The position numbers and the translations under genes are program-made. A stretch of 64,000 nucleotides of DNA from Streptomyces sp. NBC_01217 (GTDB lineage Bacteria > Actinomycetota > Actinomycetes > Streptomycetales > Streptomycetaceae), in contig NZ_CP108538.1 of assembly GCF_035994185.1 (NCBI RefSeq), forward strand, positions 6,549,501-6,613,500. The letters run 5' to 3'. Within the stretch, counting starts at the first letter, position 1. The number at the start of each line of letters is the position of its first letter. Below, in pieces: positions 43,973-53,228 of the stretch. The notes under the pieces were generated by a model. The model had not been told where the DNA came from. It was given only the letters and a program-made list of their open reading frames with translations, and did not search any database.

Positions 43973-44425
43973 GTGGCCGACAACGCGCGGGCGAAGAAGC
44001 TGGCGGACCTCATCCAGGAGGTGGTCGCCGAGAAACTGCAGCGCGGTATCAAGGACCCGCGTCTGGGTACGCACGTGACGATCACGGACACCCGGGTCAC
44101 CGGTGACCTGCGGGAGGCCACGGTCTTCTACACGGTCTACGGGGACGACGAGGACCGGGCGAGCGCAGCCGCCGGCCTGGAGAGCGCCAAGGGCATCCTG
44201 CGCTCGGCGGTCGGAGCGGCGGCGGGGACGAAGTTCACCCCCACGCTGGCCTTCGTGGCCGACGCCCTCCCGGAGAACGCGAAGGCGATCGAGGACCTCC
44301 TCGACCGGGCCCGGGCCTCGGACGCACGGGTGCGCGAGGCGTCCTCGGGCGCCACGTACGCCGGTGGCGCGGACCCGTACCGCAAGGCGGACGACGAGAA
44401 CGACGAGGACACCGCCTCCGAATGA
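43973..44425 (+). CDS. rbfA: Ribosome-binding factor A
   Basis: The GTG at 43973 follows AAGGAGAC. The 150-residue protein has the KH-like RbfA fold: [50 protein letters not shown] and [22 protein letters not shown]. It matures the 16S rRNA 5' end in the 30S subunit. Its acidic C-terminal tail ends in an ATGA overlap with truB. Confidence 0.95.
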   Translation: MADNARAKKLADLIQEVVAEKLQRGIKDPRLGTHVTITDTRVTGDLREATVFYTVYGDDEDRASAAAGLESAKGILRSAVGAAAGTKFTPTLAFVADALPENAKAIEDLLDRARASDARVREASSGATYAGGADPYRKADDENDEDTASE

Positions 44426-45321
44426 CATCGCAGAACAGGACGCCGGACGGTTTGGTCATTGTCGACAAGCCGTCCGGCTTCACTTCGCATGACGTCGTCG
44501 CCAAGATGCGCGGCATCGCCCGGACCCGTCGTGTCGGCCATGCCGGCACGCTGGACCCGATGGCGACCGGCGTTCTCGTGCTCGGTGTCGAGAAGGCCAC
44601 CAAGCTGCTGGGCCATCTCGCACTGACCGAGAAGGAGTACCTCGGCACGATCCGGCTCGGCCAGAACACCATCACGGACGACGCGGAGGGCGAGATCACC
44701 TCGTCCACCGATGCCTCCGGTGTGACCCGTGAGGGCATCGACGCCGGGGTCGCGGCCCTGACCGGACCGATCATGCAGGTGCCTTCCAAGGTCAGCGCCA
44801 TCAAGATCGACGGCAAGCGGTCCTACGCACGGGTGCGCGGCGGCGAGGAGTTCGAGATCCCGGCCCGGCCGGTGACGATCTCGTCCTTCACCGTCTACGA
44901 CGTCCGCGAGGCGGTCGCCGAGGACGGGACGCCGGTCGTCGACCTGGTCGTCTCCGTCGTCTGCTCCTCGGGTACGTACATCCGCGCGATCGCCCGCGAC
45001 CTCGGCGCCGGGCTCGGCGTCGGCGGGCATCTGACCGCGCTGCGGCGCACCAGGGTCGGGCCGTACGGCCTCGATGCGGCGCGGACGCTCGACCAGCACC
45101 AGGAGGAGCTGATCGTGATGCCGGTGGCGGAGGCCGCCGCCTCGGCGTTCCCCCGCTGGGACGTGGACGAGAAGCGCGCCAAGCTGCTGCTGAACGGCGT
45201 GCGGCTCGACATGCCGGCCTTCCCGCCGGGACCGGTCGGGGTCTTCGGGCCCGACGGGCGGTTCCTGGTCCTCGTCGAGGAGCAGAAGGGCAAGGCCAAG
45301 AGCCTCGCCGTCTTCGCCTGA
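44422..45321 (+). CDS. truB: tRNA pseudouridine(55) synthase
   Basis: This 299-residue enzyme converts U55 to pseudouridine in tRNA. The catalytic Asp45 is in [17 protein letters not shown], preceded by [15 protein letters not shown]. Later come [34 protein letters not shown] and a C-terminal PUA-like part. It is translationally coupled to rbfA. A hairpin terminator follows, separating the translation cluster from the large protease/NTPase gene. Confidence 0.95.
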   Translation: MTSQNRTPDGLVIVDKPSGFTSHDVVAKMRGIARTRRVGHAGTLDPMATGVLVLGVEKATKLLGHLALTEKEYLGTIRLGQNTITDDAEGEITSSTDASGVTREGIDAGVAALTGPIMQVPSKVSAIKIDGKRSYARVRGGEEFEIPARPVTISSFTVYDVREAVAEDGTPVVDLVVSVVCSSGTYIRAIARDLGAGLGVGGHLTALRRTRVGPYGLDAARTLDQHQEELIVMPVAEAAASAFPRWDVDEKRAKLLLNGVRLDMPAFPPGPVGVFGPDGRFLVLVEEQKGKAKSLAVFA

Positions 45322-45349
45322 CCGGCGATCCGGTGCCCTCGGACCCCGT

Positions 45350-45383
45350 CGTGGAGCGGGCTGCCCCCTGCGCCCGCTCCACG
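45350..45383. terminator. Hairpin terminator after truB
   Basis: CGTGGAGCGGGC (45350-45361) pairs perfectly with 45372-45383 around a 10-nt loop. Confidence 0.75.
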
Positions 45384-45518
45384 CCCCGTGAGTTTCTGTC
45401 CATCGGACACCATGAATTCACCCCAACGAGCAGGCGCTCGGAGTGAACCGGGGGTGCATTCGGGGGCGCTTTTAATCCGAGTGGTACACGCCGATCATCG
45501 CCGACCTAACGTCGGACC

Positions 45519-48500
45519 ATGGGCAGCGGGGTGGGAAGCGGGGACCGGGCGGCGCTGGTACGTATCTGCGATCCGGCCGGCCGGCCGCGGGGGACCGGAT
45601 TCGTCGCCGACGACCGGGGCACGGTGGTGACCAGCCATGAAGCGGTCGACGGGCTCGCCCGGCTCATCCTGCACGGAACGGACGGCCGCAGTTGCCCCGT
45701 CGTGGCCGCCGATGTCACCGCCCTGCCCGGACTGGACCTCGCCCTGCTTCGCACGGGAGGCCTGTGCGCGCTCGGTGTGGAGCCGACGCCGATCTCCCTG
45801 CGCGGCCGGATCGACGCCGGTACATATGTGACGATCGCCGCCCACGGCTGGCGCGAGGCACGGGTGCTCGGCGTCGTCCCGGTGACGTACACCGCGAACG
45901 GCCGCTCCCACCGGATCGGCGCGGCGCTGGAGCTGGCGCTCGGCACGGACGGCAGGGACGCGCTGAGGCTCGGCGGCGCGGTCGTGGGCGGGCCCGTACT
46001 CGATCCGGTGAGCGGCGCGGTCATCGCCGTACTGGGCGCCGCGCTGAGTGCCGGGCATCCGGCGGCGGCGCTCGCGGTGCCGCTCGGGGGCGCCTGTGCC
46101 GACGGCCCGCTGGAGGCGCTGCTGCGGCGCAACGCGACGAGCGTTCCCGGGTACGGACGCGACCTGAATCTCGCCGGCGCGCTGCATCTGACCGCGACGT
46201 CGCTCGGCTCGGCGGACGGGCCGACGGCCTGTCCCGATCCGGTCGAACGCCCGGACGTCATCGCGGAGTTCACCACCTTCTCGCTCCCCGGCAGCCCCTC
46301 GTCCGCGCCGCACGGTCCCGCTGTGGTCCTCGGCGTCGTCGGAGCGCCGGGCACCGGCCGTACCACCGAACTGGCGGCGCTCGCCGCGCGCCGTGCCCGC
46401 GGTTCCGTGCCAGCGCCCACCCTCTGGCTGCGCGGGGCGGATCTGCTGGCCGACGACACCTCGGTCGCCGACGCGATCGCCCGTACGCTCCGGCGGTCCT
46501 GCCGGATCGTGACCGCCGCCGGTGCGAGGGGCGACATGGCGACCGCCACCCCCGAGCGGGTGGCCCGGCTGGCCGGGGAGTCCGGGAGCCCGCTGCTCGT
46601 CCTGCTGGACGGACCCGAGGAGATGCCTCCTTCACTGGCCCACGGGCTGGCCCGGTGGACCGCGGGCACCGTCGAGTGGCTGCGGAGCAACGGCGCGCGG
46701 CTCGTGGTGGCCTGCACGCCCGAGCACTGGGAGACGGCCGGTGCGCTCTGTCCGCCCGGTGCGCTGCACCGCCCCGCCAGGCCGGCCGGGCGGCTGCCGT
46801 CCGCGGTCCGTATCGGCGACCTCACCGCGAGCCAGGCCGAGGAGGTCCGGGAGCGTTACGCCATCCCGCCCGGGGCGCTCGCCCCCGGCCACGACCGGCA
46901 CCCGCTCACCCTGCGCCTTCTCGCCGAGGTGCGCGAGGCCCTGCCGGGGGACGTCGCCGGGCAGCCGGACGAGGAGGACGTCTTCGGCGCCCACCTGGAC
47001 CTGATGTGCCTGCGCATCGCGGTCCGTATCGCGGCCGTGTCCGGCCCCGCGCCCGGCGGCACCGCGGTCCGCCGGCTGGCCGCGCGGGTGGCGGGGCAGG
47101 TCCACGAGGCGGCGCGGCGCTGTCTGGGCCCCGGACAGGGGGAGCTGGACCGCGCGGCGTTCGAGGAGGTCTTCCCCTGGCGCACGGGCTGGGCGTCGGC
47201 GGTCCTCACGGAGGGGCTGCTCGTCCCGGCCGGCGCGGGCTACCGCTTCGCGCACGAGGAGCTGGGGGACCGGGTGCAGGGCGCCCATCTGGACCTGGAC
47301 GCGGCGCTGTACGCACTGGTCCACCGGTGGCACTCGGAGGAGGCGCCGGTGGCGGCGGAGCCCCGCGTTCCGCAGCCGAGGAGTCCGCGTGGCGGGCGCA
47401 GCCCGGTGCCCGCGGCGCAGACCGGTGCGCCGCAGCTGCCGCGCACCCTGCCCGTACCGCGCCATCGGATCGGCCCGGTGATCCAGTCCCTCCTGCTCCT
47501 GGCCCGCCGCCAGGGCCCCACCACCCTGGCCCACCACCTGGCCGACCTCATCGACGCCCTGGACCGACTGCCACCGGGGGCGGGGGCGGAGCCGGCGGAG
47601 GCGGACACGGAGAGCGGCTCATCGCGTCATGACGCCCGCTGGTGGGCGGTTCACCTGCTCTCGGAGACGCTGCTCCGGGTGCCCGATGCCCGTCCGTACC
47701 TCGGGGTCCTGCGGCGGCTCGCCGGACGCATCGTCCGGCAGGCGGGCGGGCACGGGGTGTACGGCGAGTTCGGGCCGTGGTTCTGGCGGCGGCTGAGGCT
47801 GCCGGACGTGGACCGGATGGATCTGTTCCGGCGTCTCGTCCCCGCCGACCGCCCGCGCCGGGGCGATGGGCGCGTCTGTGCTCCGTACCCCGAGGGCGAC
47901 GGCGACGAGCGGTTCCTCGATGCCGTCGCGCGGCGGCTCGCCGCCCAGCCCGGGACCATGCAGCCGCTGCTCTGCGACTGGTTCACCGACGAGCGCCCGC
48001 TGCCCGCCGAGGAAGGCGTCGCGATGCGTCCGACCGTGGCCGACGCCGCTCAGGCGCTGCTCTACGCCCGTCGCGATCTGGCCGTCGACGATCTGACCGA
48101 CGCCCTCGTCTCGACCGCCCACCCCCGGGCCGGGGAACTGCTCGCCGCGCTGGCCGAGGACGAGCCCTCCGCGCTGTGCCGGGCCGTCGACCGCTGGGCC
48201 CGCGACGAGGACCGGCGCGCCCGCCGGACCGCCGCAGCCTCGTACGCGCTGGTCACCGCCGCACACACCACCCTCGATGCCGACCACGAGCTGCTGCGCG
48301 GGGCCGCGCTCGCCCTGCTGGCCCGCCCTTTTGACACCGCCCTGCACGGGCCTGCGCTCACCCTCCTCGTACAGGATCCGCAGACCAGGGACCGCTACCT
48401 CCCACAGGCGCTGCGGGCCTTCGTCGCGGGCGAGCCGCGGCTGTCCGCCGAGGCCCTCGCGGTCGCGCTGTCCTCCCATGCGGAGCCGGTGCTCGCCGCG

Positions 48501-49193
48501 CTGCGGGAGCGGCTCACCCGGCCCGACGACGAGGCGGGCGAGGTGCTGTGCTCGCTCGCCGGGATCGACGCCCCCGCGCTGGCCCTGCACGCCGCCGGGC
48601 TCGTACGGGCGTACATCGACAGCCACCCCGACGACGCCGTGCACGCCGCCTCGTACATCGACCGCAGGCTGGAGCACGGCCCCGCCGCCCGCGCGCTGCT
48701 GCTGCCCCTGGTGACCGGGCTGCTGAGGGACCGCCCCGTTCCACCGCCGGTGCGCGGTGCGCTCGCCGGGGTGCTCGCCGCGCCCGGCACCGCCGCCTCC
48801 GGGCAGCTGAGGGGCGAGCTGCTGGAGGTCCTGCTGGATTTCGAGCAGGACGCCCACCGCGACCCAGCTGTGCTCGACGCGCTGCTGCGGGCCGCCGCGA
48901 CCGGCTCCGGCGCCCGCGCACCGGCCCGCACCCGCGCCCTGGTCCACCGCACCGGAATGCTGCTGGTCCGTACCCCCGAGGGCGCCGTCCGCTTCGACCG
49001 CCGGCTGGTCGAGCTCGCCCGTGATGTGCCGGGATTCGCCGCCCTGGTCACCGGGTGGCTGGCCGAGGCCCCGCAGGAGTGGGCGGCGCTCGTCGGCCCG
49101 AGCGCCGGGCGGACGGTGGAGGCCCTGGGAAGCCCGAAGACGATGCCGATGCAGGCCGCGGGGCGTGAGCATGGCAGTCTTAGACCTGCGTAA
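45519..49193 (+). CDS. Large trypsin-like domain plus STAND-type NTPase fusion protein, both active sites altered
   Basis: This 1,224-residue protein opens with a chymotrypsin-fold domain (about 1-200): GTGFVADDRGTVVTSHEAVDG carries the catalytic His40, and PGLDLALLRT the Asp73. The expected GDSGGPV reads AVVGGPVLD near 154-162, so the nucleophilic Ser appears to be Val. A P-loop NTPase follows: GAPGTGRTT near 275-283 has Arg in place of the Walker A Lys, and LLVLLDGPEE is a Walker B. About 650 residues of Ala/Leu/Arg-rich helical repeats finish the protein. Architecture matches protease-STAND proteins used as signalling or conflict sensors in actinobacteria. No signal peptide or membrane span is seen. 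It lies between truB and ribF. Function is inferred only. Confidence 0.75.
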   Translation: MGSGVGSGDRAALVRICDPAGRPRGTGFVADDRGTVVTSHEAVDGLARLILHGTDGRSCPVVAADVTALPGLDLALLRTGGLCALGVEPTPISLRGRIDAGTYVTIAAHGWREARVLGVVPVTYTANGRSHRIGAALELALGTDGRDALRLGGAVVGGPVLDPVSGAVIAVLGAALSAGHPAAALAVPLGGACADGPLEALLRRNATSVPGYGRDLNLAGALHLTATSLGSADGPTACPDPVERPDVIAEFTTFSLPGSPSSAPHGPAVVLGVVGAPGTGRTTELAALAARRARGSVPAPTLWLRGADLLADDTSVADAIARTLRRSCRIVTAAGARGDMATATPERVARLAGESGSPLLVLLDGPEEMPPSLAHGLARWTAGTVEWLRSNGARLVVACTPEHWETAGALCPPGALHRPARPAGRLPSAVRIGDLTASQAEEVRERYAIPPGALAPGHDRHPLTLRLLAEVREALPGDVAGQPDEEDVFGAHLDLMCLRIAVRIAAVSGPAPGGTAVRRLAARVAGQVHEAARRCLGPGQGELDRAAFEEVFPWRTGWASAVLTEGLLVPAGAGYRFAHEELGDRVQGAHLDLDAALYALVHRWHSEEAPVAAEPRVPQPRSPRGGRSPVPAAQTGAPQLPRTLPVPRHRIGPVIQSLLLLARRQGPTTLAHHLADLIDALDRLPPGAGAEPAEADTESGSSRHDARWWAVHLLSETLLRVPDARPYLGVLRRLAGRIVRQAGGHGVYGEFGPWFWRRLRLPDVDRMDLFRRLVPADRPRRGDGRVCAPYPEGDGDERFLDAVARRLAAQPGTMQPLLCDWFTDERPLPAEEGVAMRPTVADAAQALLYARRDLAVDDLTDALVSTAHPRAGELLAALAEDEPSALCRAVDRWARDEDRRARRTAAASYALVTAAHTTLDADHELLRGAALALLARPFDTALHGPALTLLVQDPQTRDRYLPQALRAFVAGEPRLSAEALAVALSSHAEPVLAALRERLTRPDDEAGEVLCSLAGIDAPALALHAAGLVRAYIDSHPDDAVHAASYIDRRLEHGPAARALLLPLVTGLLRDRPVPPPVRGALAGVLAAPGTAASGQLRGELLEVLLDFEQDAHRDPAVLDALLRAAATGSGARAPARTRALVHRTGMLLVRTPEGAVRFDRRLVELARDVPGFAALVTGWLAEAPQEWAALVGPSAGRTVEALGSPKTMPMQAAGREHGSLRPA

Positions 49194-49236
49194 CAGGCAA
49201 TCTCACGTACACAGGTTCGGGCGAGGAGCGGTCACA

Positions 49237-50190
49237 GTGCAGCGCTGGCGTGGCTTGGAGGACATCCCCCAGGACTGGGGACGCAGCGTCGTCACCATCG
49301 GCTCCTATGACGGGGTGCACCGCGGGCACCAGCTGATCATCGGGCGGGCCGTGGAGCGGGCACGCGAGCTGGGCGTGCCGTCGGTCGTGGTGACCTTCGA
49401 CCCGCACCCCAGCGAGGTCGTACGGCCCGGCAGCCACCCGCCGCTGCTCGCCCCGCACCACCGGCGCGCCGAGCTGATGGCGGAGCTCGGGGTGGACGCG
49501 GTGCTGATCCTGCCGTTCACCACCGAGTTCTCGAAGCTGGCGCCCGCCGACTTCATCGTGAAGGTGCTCGTCGACAAGCTGCACGCGCAGCTGGTCATCG
49601 AGGGCCCCAACTTCCGCTTCGGCCACAAGGCGGCCGGAAATGTGCAGTTGCTCACCGAGTTCGGCGAGACCTACGACTACGGCGTCGAGGTCATCGACCT
49701 GTATGTGAGCGGCGAGGCGGGCGGCGGCGAGCCGTTCTCCTCCACCCTCACCCGGCGACTGGTCGCCGAGGGCGATGTCGCGGGCGCCGCCGAGATCCTG
49801 GGCCGTCCCCACCGCGTCGAGGGCATCGTGGTCCGCGGCGCGCAGCGCGGCCGCGATCTCGGCTTCCCCACGGCCAATGTGGAGACCCTGCCGCACACCG
49901 CGATCCCTGCCGACGGCGTCTACGCGGGCTGGCTCAACGTGGACGGCGAGGCGATGCCCGCCGCGATCTCGGTCGGCACGAACCCGCAGTTCGACGGCAC
50001 GGAGCGGACGGTCGAGGCGTACGCGATCGACCGCGTCGGCCTCGACCTCTACGGGCTCCACGTCTCGGTCGACTTCCTCGCGTACGTACGCGGGATGCTG
50101 AAGTTCGACTCGATCGACGACCTGCTCGTGGCGATGGCCGGCGATGTGAAGCGGTGCAGCGAGCTGGTCTCCGCGTACGAACGCGGCTGA
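49237..50190 (+). CDS. ribF: Bifunctional riboflavin kinase / FAD synthetase
   Basis: The GTG at 49237 follows GAGGAG and gives 317 residues, the family length; an in-frame ATG further upstream overlaps the preceding gene and is not needed. The N-terminal FAD synthetase part has VVTIGSYDGVHRGHQ, VTFDPHPSEV and GPNFRFGHKAAGN. The C-terminal riboflavin kinase part has RDLGFPTANVE, DGVYAGWLNV and AISVGTNPQFDG. It makes FMN and then FAD. No FMN riboswitch is seen upstream, so expression probably depends on the upstream gene's promoter or a local one. Confidence 0.95.
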   Translation: MQRWRGLEDIPQDWGRSVVTIGSYDGVHRGHQLIIGRAVERARELGVPSVVVTFDPHPSEVVRPGSHPPLLAPHHRRAELMAELGVDAVLILPFTTEFSKLAPADFIVKVLVDKLHAQLVIEGPNFRFGHKAAGNVQLLTEFGETYDYGVEVIDLYVSGEAGGGEPFSSTLTRRLVAEGDVAGAAEILGRPHRVEGIVVRGAQRGRDLGFPTANVETLPHTAIPADGVYAGWLNVDGEAMPAAISVGTNPQFDGTERTVEAYAIDRVGLDLYGLHVSVDFLAYVRGMLKFDSIDDLLVAMAGDVKRCSELVSAYERG

Positions 50191-50203
50191 TCCTCTCCTC
50201 GTG

Positions 50204-50249
50204 CACGACCGGGGCCGGGACCGCTTTGACGGTCCCGGCCCCGGTCGTG
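50204..50249. terminator. Perfect 20-bp bidirectional hairpin terminator
   Basis: The arm 50204-50223 is exactly complementary to 50230-50249 with loop CTTTGA, between the convergent ribF and MFS genes, whose stops lie 13 and 6 nt away. Confidence 0.9.
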
Positions 50250-50255
50250 GTTTCA

Positions 50256-51620
50256 TCAGCCGTTCAGTTCCTCCAGCGTCCGCCCCTTGGTCTCCACGGC
50301 GAACCACGCGACCACCGCCCCGGCCACCGCGACGCAGCCCAGCTGCGTGAAGACCATCGCGAGACTGCCGCCCGAGCCGATGATCGCGCCCACCACGATC
50401 GGCCCGAGGATGACTCCGAGCCGGTTCCACACCCCGCCGAACGATGCCCCGCGCGCCCGGCTGCGGGTCGGGTACAGCTCGGGTGTGTACAGGTAGAGGC
50501 TGACATTGGTGGCGAACACGAAGAGCGTGGCCACCGAGGCCCACACGGCGACCTGGCCGCCCGAGGTGGCGCCGGAGACGGCCAGCGCGAGCAGCGCGAC
50601 CGCCGCGCCGCCGAGCCCGACGGTGAGCGAGATCCGGCGTCCCACCCTGTCGATGACGAGGGCGACCAGGAGACAGCCGATCAGCCCGGTCACATTGGAC
50701 AGCAGCGCGTAGTTCAGGGCCGTCCGCAGATCCAGGCCGAACGTCTTGGTGTAGAGCGAGGGCAGCCAGGTCGCGATGCCGTGGTTGACGTAGTACGCGA
50801 CGAACCACAGCGCCGAGACGACCAGCGTGCGCCGCAGATAGCGGCCGGCGAACAGATCGCGCAGCCCGCCGCGTGCTGTCTCCACGGGCTGTGCGGGACC
50901 GGGCTCCGGAAGCTGCGAACCGATGGATTTCGTCACGTCCCGCTCGATCCGGGCGATGACCTCCTCGGCTTCATCGACCCGGCCGCGCGAGAGCAGCCAG
51001 CGGGGGGACTCGGGGACCTGACGGCGCAGGACGACGACCAGCAGTACGGGCAGCGCGCCGATCAGGAACATCACCCGCCAGCCGAAGCTGGGTACCACCC
51101 AGCTGGCGACGAGCGTCGCCGAGGCGAGTCCGGCCGGGAAGATCAGCTCGTAGAGCAGCACGAACCGGCCGCGGTGGTCGGCCCGGGCGATCTCGTTGAT
51201 GTACGTGGCGGCGACGGGCACCACTCCGCCGATGCCGAGGCCCTGGACGAACCGGAAGGCGGTGAACAGGGCGAAGCCCGGGGAGACGGCGACGGCGAGG
51301 CTGGCCAGCGCGGTCACGGCGACGCCGAGCGCGACGGTGCGGACCCGGCCGATGCGGTCGCCCAGCCAGCCTGCGACCAGCGCACCGAGCAGCATGCCGA
51401 CCGATCCGCTGGTGACGATCATCGTGCCCTGACCGGTGCTCAGCTTCCACTGTTCGGTCAGGACGGGCAGTGCGGAGGCGGTCAGCAGCTGATCGAACGC
51501 CTCGAAGAACGTGACGGTGCCGATGAGCGTGCGGACCTTGATGTGCCAACGGGAGCTCGGCAGGCGTTCGAGCCTGGCCGATACGGAGCTCACGGTGGGG
51601 CCGGTGGCCACGACTGACAT
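50256..51620 (-). CDS. Major facilitator superfamily transporter, sugar-porter/aromatic-acid type
   Basis: This 454-residue protein has twelve predicted membrane segments and the MFS motifs WLGDRIGRVRT in loop 2-3, RFVQGLGIGG, RRQVPESPRWLLSRGRVDEAE after segment 6 and DRVGRRIS in loop 8-9. The PESPRWL motif and C-terminal VETKGRTLEELN are typical of the sugar-porter family and related organic acid transporters. The substrate is unknown. GGAAGGATC precedes the ATG. It is divergent from a MarR regulator that probably controls it. Confidence 0.9.
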   Translation of the reverse strand: MSVVATGPTVSSVSARLERLPSSRWHIKVRTLIGTVTFFEAFDQLLTASALPVLTEQWKLSTGQGTMIVTSGSVGMLLGALVAGWLGDRIGRVRTVALGVAVTALASLAVAVSPGFALFTAFRFVQGLGIGGVVPVAATYINEIARADHRGRFVLLYELIFPAGLASATLVASWVVPSFGWRVMFLIGALPVLLVVVLRRQVPESPRWLLSRGRVDEAEEVIARIERDVTKSIGSQLPEPGPAQPVETARGGLRDLFAGRYLRRTLVVSALWFVAYYVNHGIATWLPSLYTKTFGLDLRTALNYALLSNVTGLIGCLLVALVIDRVGRRISLTVGLGGAAVALLALAVSGATSGGQVAVWASVATLFVFATNVSLYLYTPELYPTRSRARGASFGGVWNRLGVILGPIVVGAIIGSGGSLAMVFTQLGCVAVAGAVVAWFAVETKGRTLEELNG

Positions 51621-51670
51621 GGGGATCCTTCCGCGAACAGAGGGGTTGCGGTGACCCTAGGTAGAAGTGT

Positions 51671-51697
51671 CTTAGGGGTCAATAACTAAGCACTTAG
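51671..51697. promoter_or_regulatory. CTTAG/CTAAG half-site cluster between MFS and MarR genes
   Basis: CTTAG (51671-51675), CTAAG (51686-51690) and CTTAG (51693-51697) form two overlapping inverted repeats in the only AT-rich stretch of this area. CTAAG-CA-CTTAG is a tight palindrome. Such sites upstream of a MarR gene and its divergent target are expected operators. The half-sites are seen; binding is inferred. Confidence 0.6.
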
Positions 51698-51857
51698 ATT
51701 TCATAACGAAGTGGGGCCGGGCGCCCGGGGAATGGCTCCCGCAGGGGTTCGACGGCGGGCGCCGGTTGTATCGTGGACACCCTCGGCCGCACCGTCCGCG
51801 GCACGCCAGGAAGGGGGGGCGAGAGGTCTCGGCGCCGACGCCGCCCTCCCAGCGAAC

Positions 51858-52457
51858 ATGACCCGTAGAGCCACCGGTCGCCCCGACGCGGTCGACCTCG
51901 TCCTGGAGCAGTGGAAGCGGGAACTGCCCGAGCTCGACGCCTCCCCGATGGAGGTGCTCGGCCGGCTCCACCGCAGCTTCCTGCGCTACCAGTCGCTGCT
52001 GTCCGATCTCTTCGACTGCTTCGATCTGAACATGGCGGCGTTCGATGTACTCGCGGCTCTGCGCAGGTCAGGGCCACCCTACCGGCGGACGGCCGGGGAA
52101 CTCGCCGATATCGCCCTGGTCACCACCGGCGGCATCACCCTGCGGCTGGACCGTCTGGAGAAGGCCGGACTGGTGACACGCGAGCGCGATCCCGGCGACC
52201 GTCGCGTCGTGCACGCGCGGCTCACCGAACGGGGCATCGAGATCGCCGATGTCGTCGCCGTGGCGCACTTCGCCAACGAGGAGCGGATGCTGGCCGAGCT
52301 GACCGCGAGCGAGCGCCGCCAGCTCGGCCGGCTGCTCGGAAAACTGGAACGCTCCCTGGAAACGGCCGAACAGACCCCGCCCGACCCCGAGGCGCTCACG
52401 GCGGCCACCCGGAGGGATCGCACCCGAAGCGCCCAGTGGTCAGTATCTGAGCGCTAA
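51858..52457 (+). CDS. MarR-family transcriptional regulator
   Basis: The ATG at 51858 gives 199 residues, the family length with a short N-terminal arm; in-frame upstream starts would add unlikely sequence. The winged helix-turn-helix is clear: LNMAAFDVLAALRRSGPPYRRTAGELADIALVTTGGITLRLDRLEKAGLVTRERDPGDRRVVHARLTERG (in parts). It probably represses itself and the divergent MFS transporter and releases DNA on binding a phenolic or other ligand. The C-terminal ~25 residues are charged and disordered. Confidence 0.9.
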   Translation: MTRRATGRPDAVDLVLEQWKRELPELDASPMEVLGRLHRSFLRYQSLLSDLFDCFDLNMAAFDVLAALRRSGPPYRRTAGELADIALVTTGGITLRLDRLEKAGLVTRERDPGDRRVVHARLTERGIEIADVVAVAHFANEERMLAELTASERRQLGRLLGKLERSLETAEQTPPDPEALTAATRRDRTRSAQWSVSER

Positions 52458-52523
52458 AGCATGGCAGCCGACTTCGAACCCGGCCGCGATACGGGGCACG
52501 GCGACCTGCGGCAGGATTGAGCC

Positions 52524-53147
52524 ATGCCGACCGAGTCAACCGAGTCAGACAAGATCGAGCTGAGCGAACACGAACTTCGTGAGATCGCGGGCTACGCGGC
52601 TGATTGTGCGAGCAGGGCGCTGTCGATCTTCGAACAGAGTCTTCCCGCCGACACGCGCCCTCGTGACGCCATCGACGCCGCACGTGCTTTCGCCGGGGGC
52701 GGCCGGCGCACGGCCGCTCTGCGACAGAGCGGTTGGGCGGCGTTCAGAGCGGCGCAGGAAGCCGATTCACCCGCTGCGGTCGACGCGGCACGAGCGGCAA
52801 GCCATGCGGCCGCCGCCGCGTTCCTTCATCCTCTGGCAAACGCCCATCAGGTGAAGCACATTCTCGGTGCGGCAGCGCATACGGCGCGTGCGCAAGAGCT
52901 GGCGTCCGGAGAGGACCGGAGTGTCACTGCGGGGACTCTTGAATGGGCGCGTCACCACGCACCGCCAGCGGTCACCGTCGTGCTCGGCCGTCTGCCCGCC
53001 GCACCTCCCGGAGGCGGGCGCGTGGGAGAGTTCATTCGCGATCTCGACGCCGCTCTTCGCCCGAGGACGATCGGATGCCAGAGGCCCGCAGAGGGATCCC
53101 CTTACGTGACCCCGGAGATCCGTGCGTTCGGGGAGGTACTGCCGTAG
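52524..53147 (+). CDS. Imm5-like immunity protein, orphan
   Basis: The 207-residue protein is all-helical and resembles the Imm5 immunity family of polymorphic toxin systems: LREIAGYAADCASRALSIFEQ, DTRPRDAIDAARAFAGGG, RTAALRQSGWAAFRAAQEAD and AASHAAAAAFLHPLANAHQVKHILGAA (in parts). Imm5 proteins neutralise a partner toxin in the same or neighbouring cells. No toxin gene is adjacent, so it may guard against foreign toxins or be a relic. Assignment is by remembered family pattern. The last ~50 residues look unrelated. It lies 66 nt after the MarR gene. Confidence 0.65.
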   Translation: MPTESTESDKIELSEHELREIAGYAADCASRALSIFEQSLPADTRPRDAIDAARAFAGGGRRTAALRQSGWAAFRAAQEADSPAAVDAARAASHAAAAAFLHPLANAHQVKHILGAAAHTARAQELASGEDRSVTAGTLEWARHHAPPAVTVVLGRLPAAPPGGGRVGEFIRDLDAALRPRTIGCQRPAEGSPYVTPEIRAFGEVLP

Positions 53148-53185
53148 CAGGCGGTCGGAATTCGCCCATCACAAGGCCCCCGCCC

Positions 53186-53220
53186 CCGGGCCCGCCCGGC
53201 TGTCCGCCCGGCGGGCCCGG
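53186..53220. terminator. Hairpin between the Imm5-like gene and the peptide transporter operon
   Basis: CCGGGCCCGCC (53186-53196) pairs with GGCGGGCCCGG (53210-53220) around a 13-nt loop that may pair further. It lies between convergent genes and can serve both. Confidence 0.7.
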
Positions 53221-53228
53221 TCGCCCCG

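Noticed and set aside
49194..49236. FMN riboswitch before ribF
   Set aside because: The spacer is only 43 nt and too short for the aptamer; no matching stems are visible.
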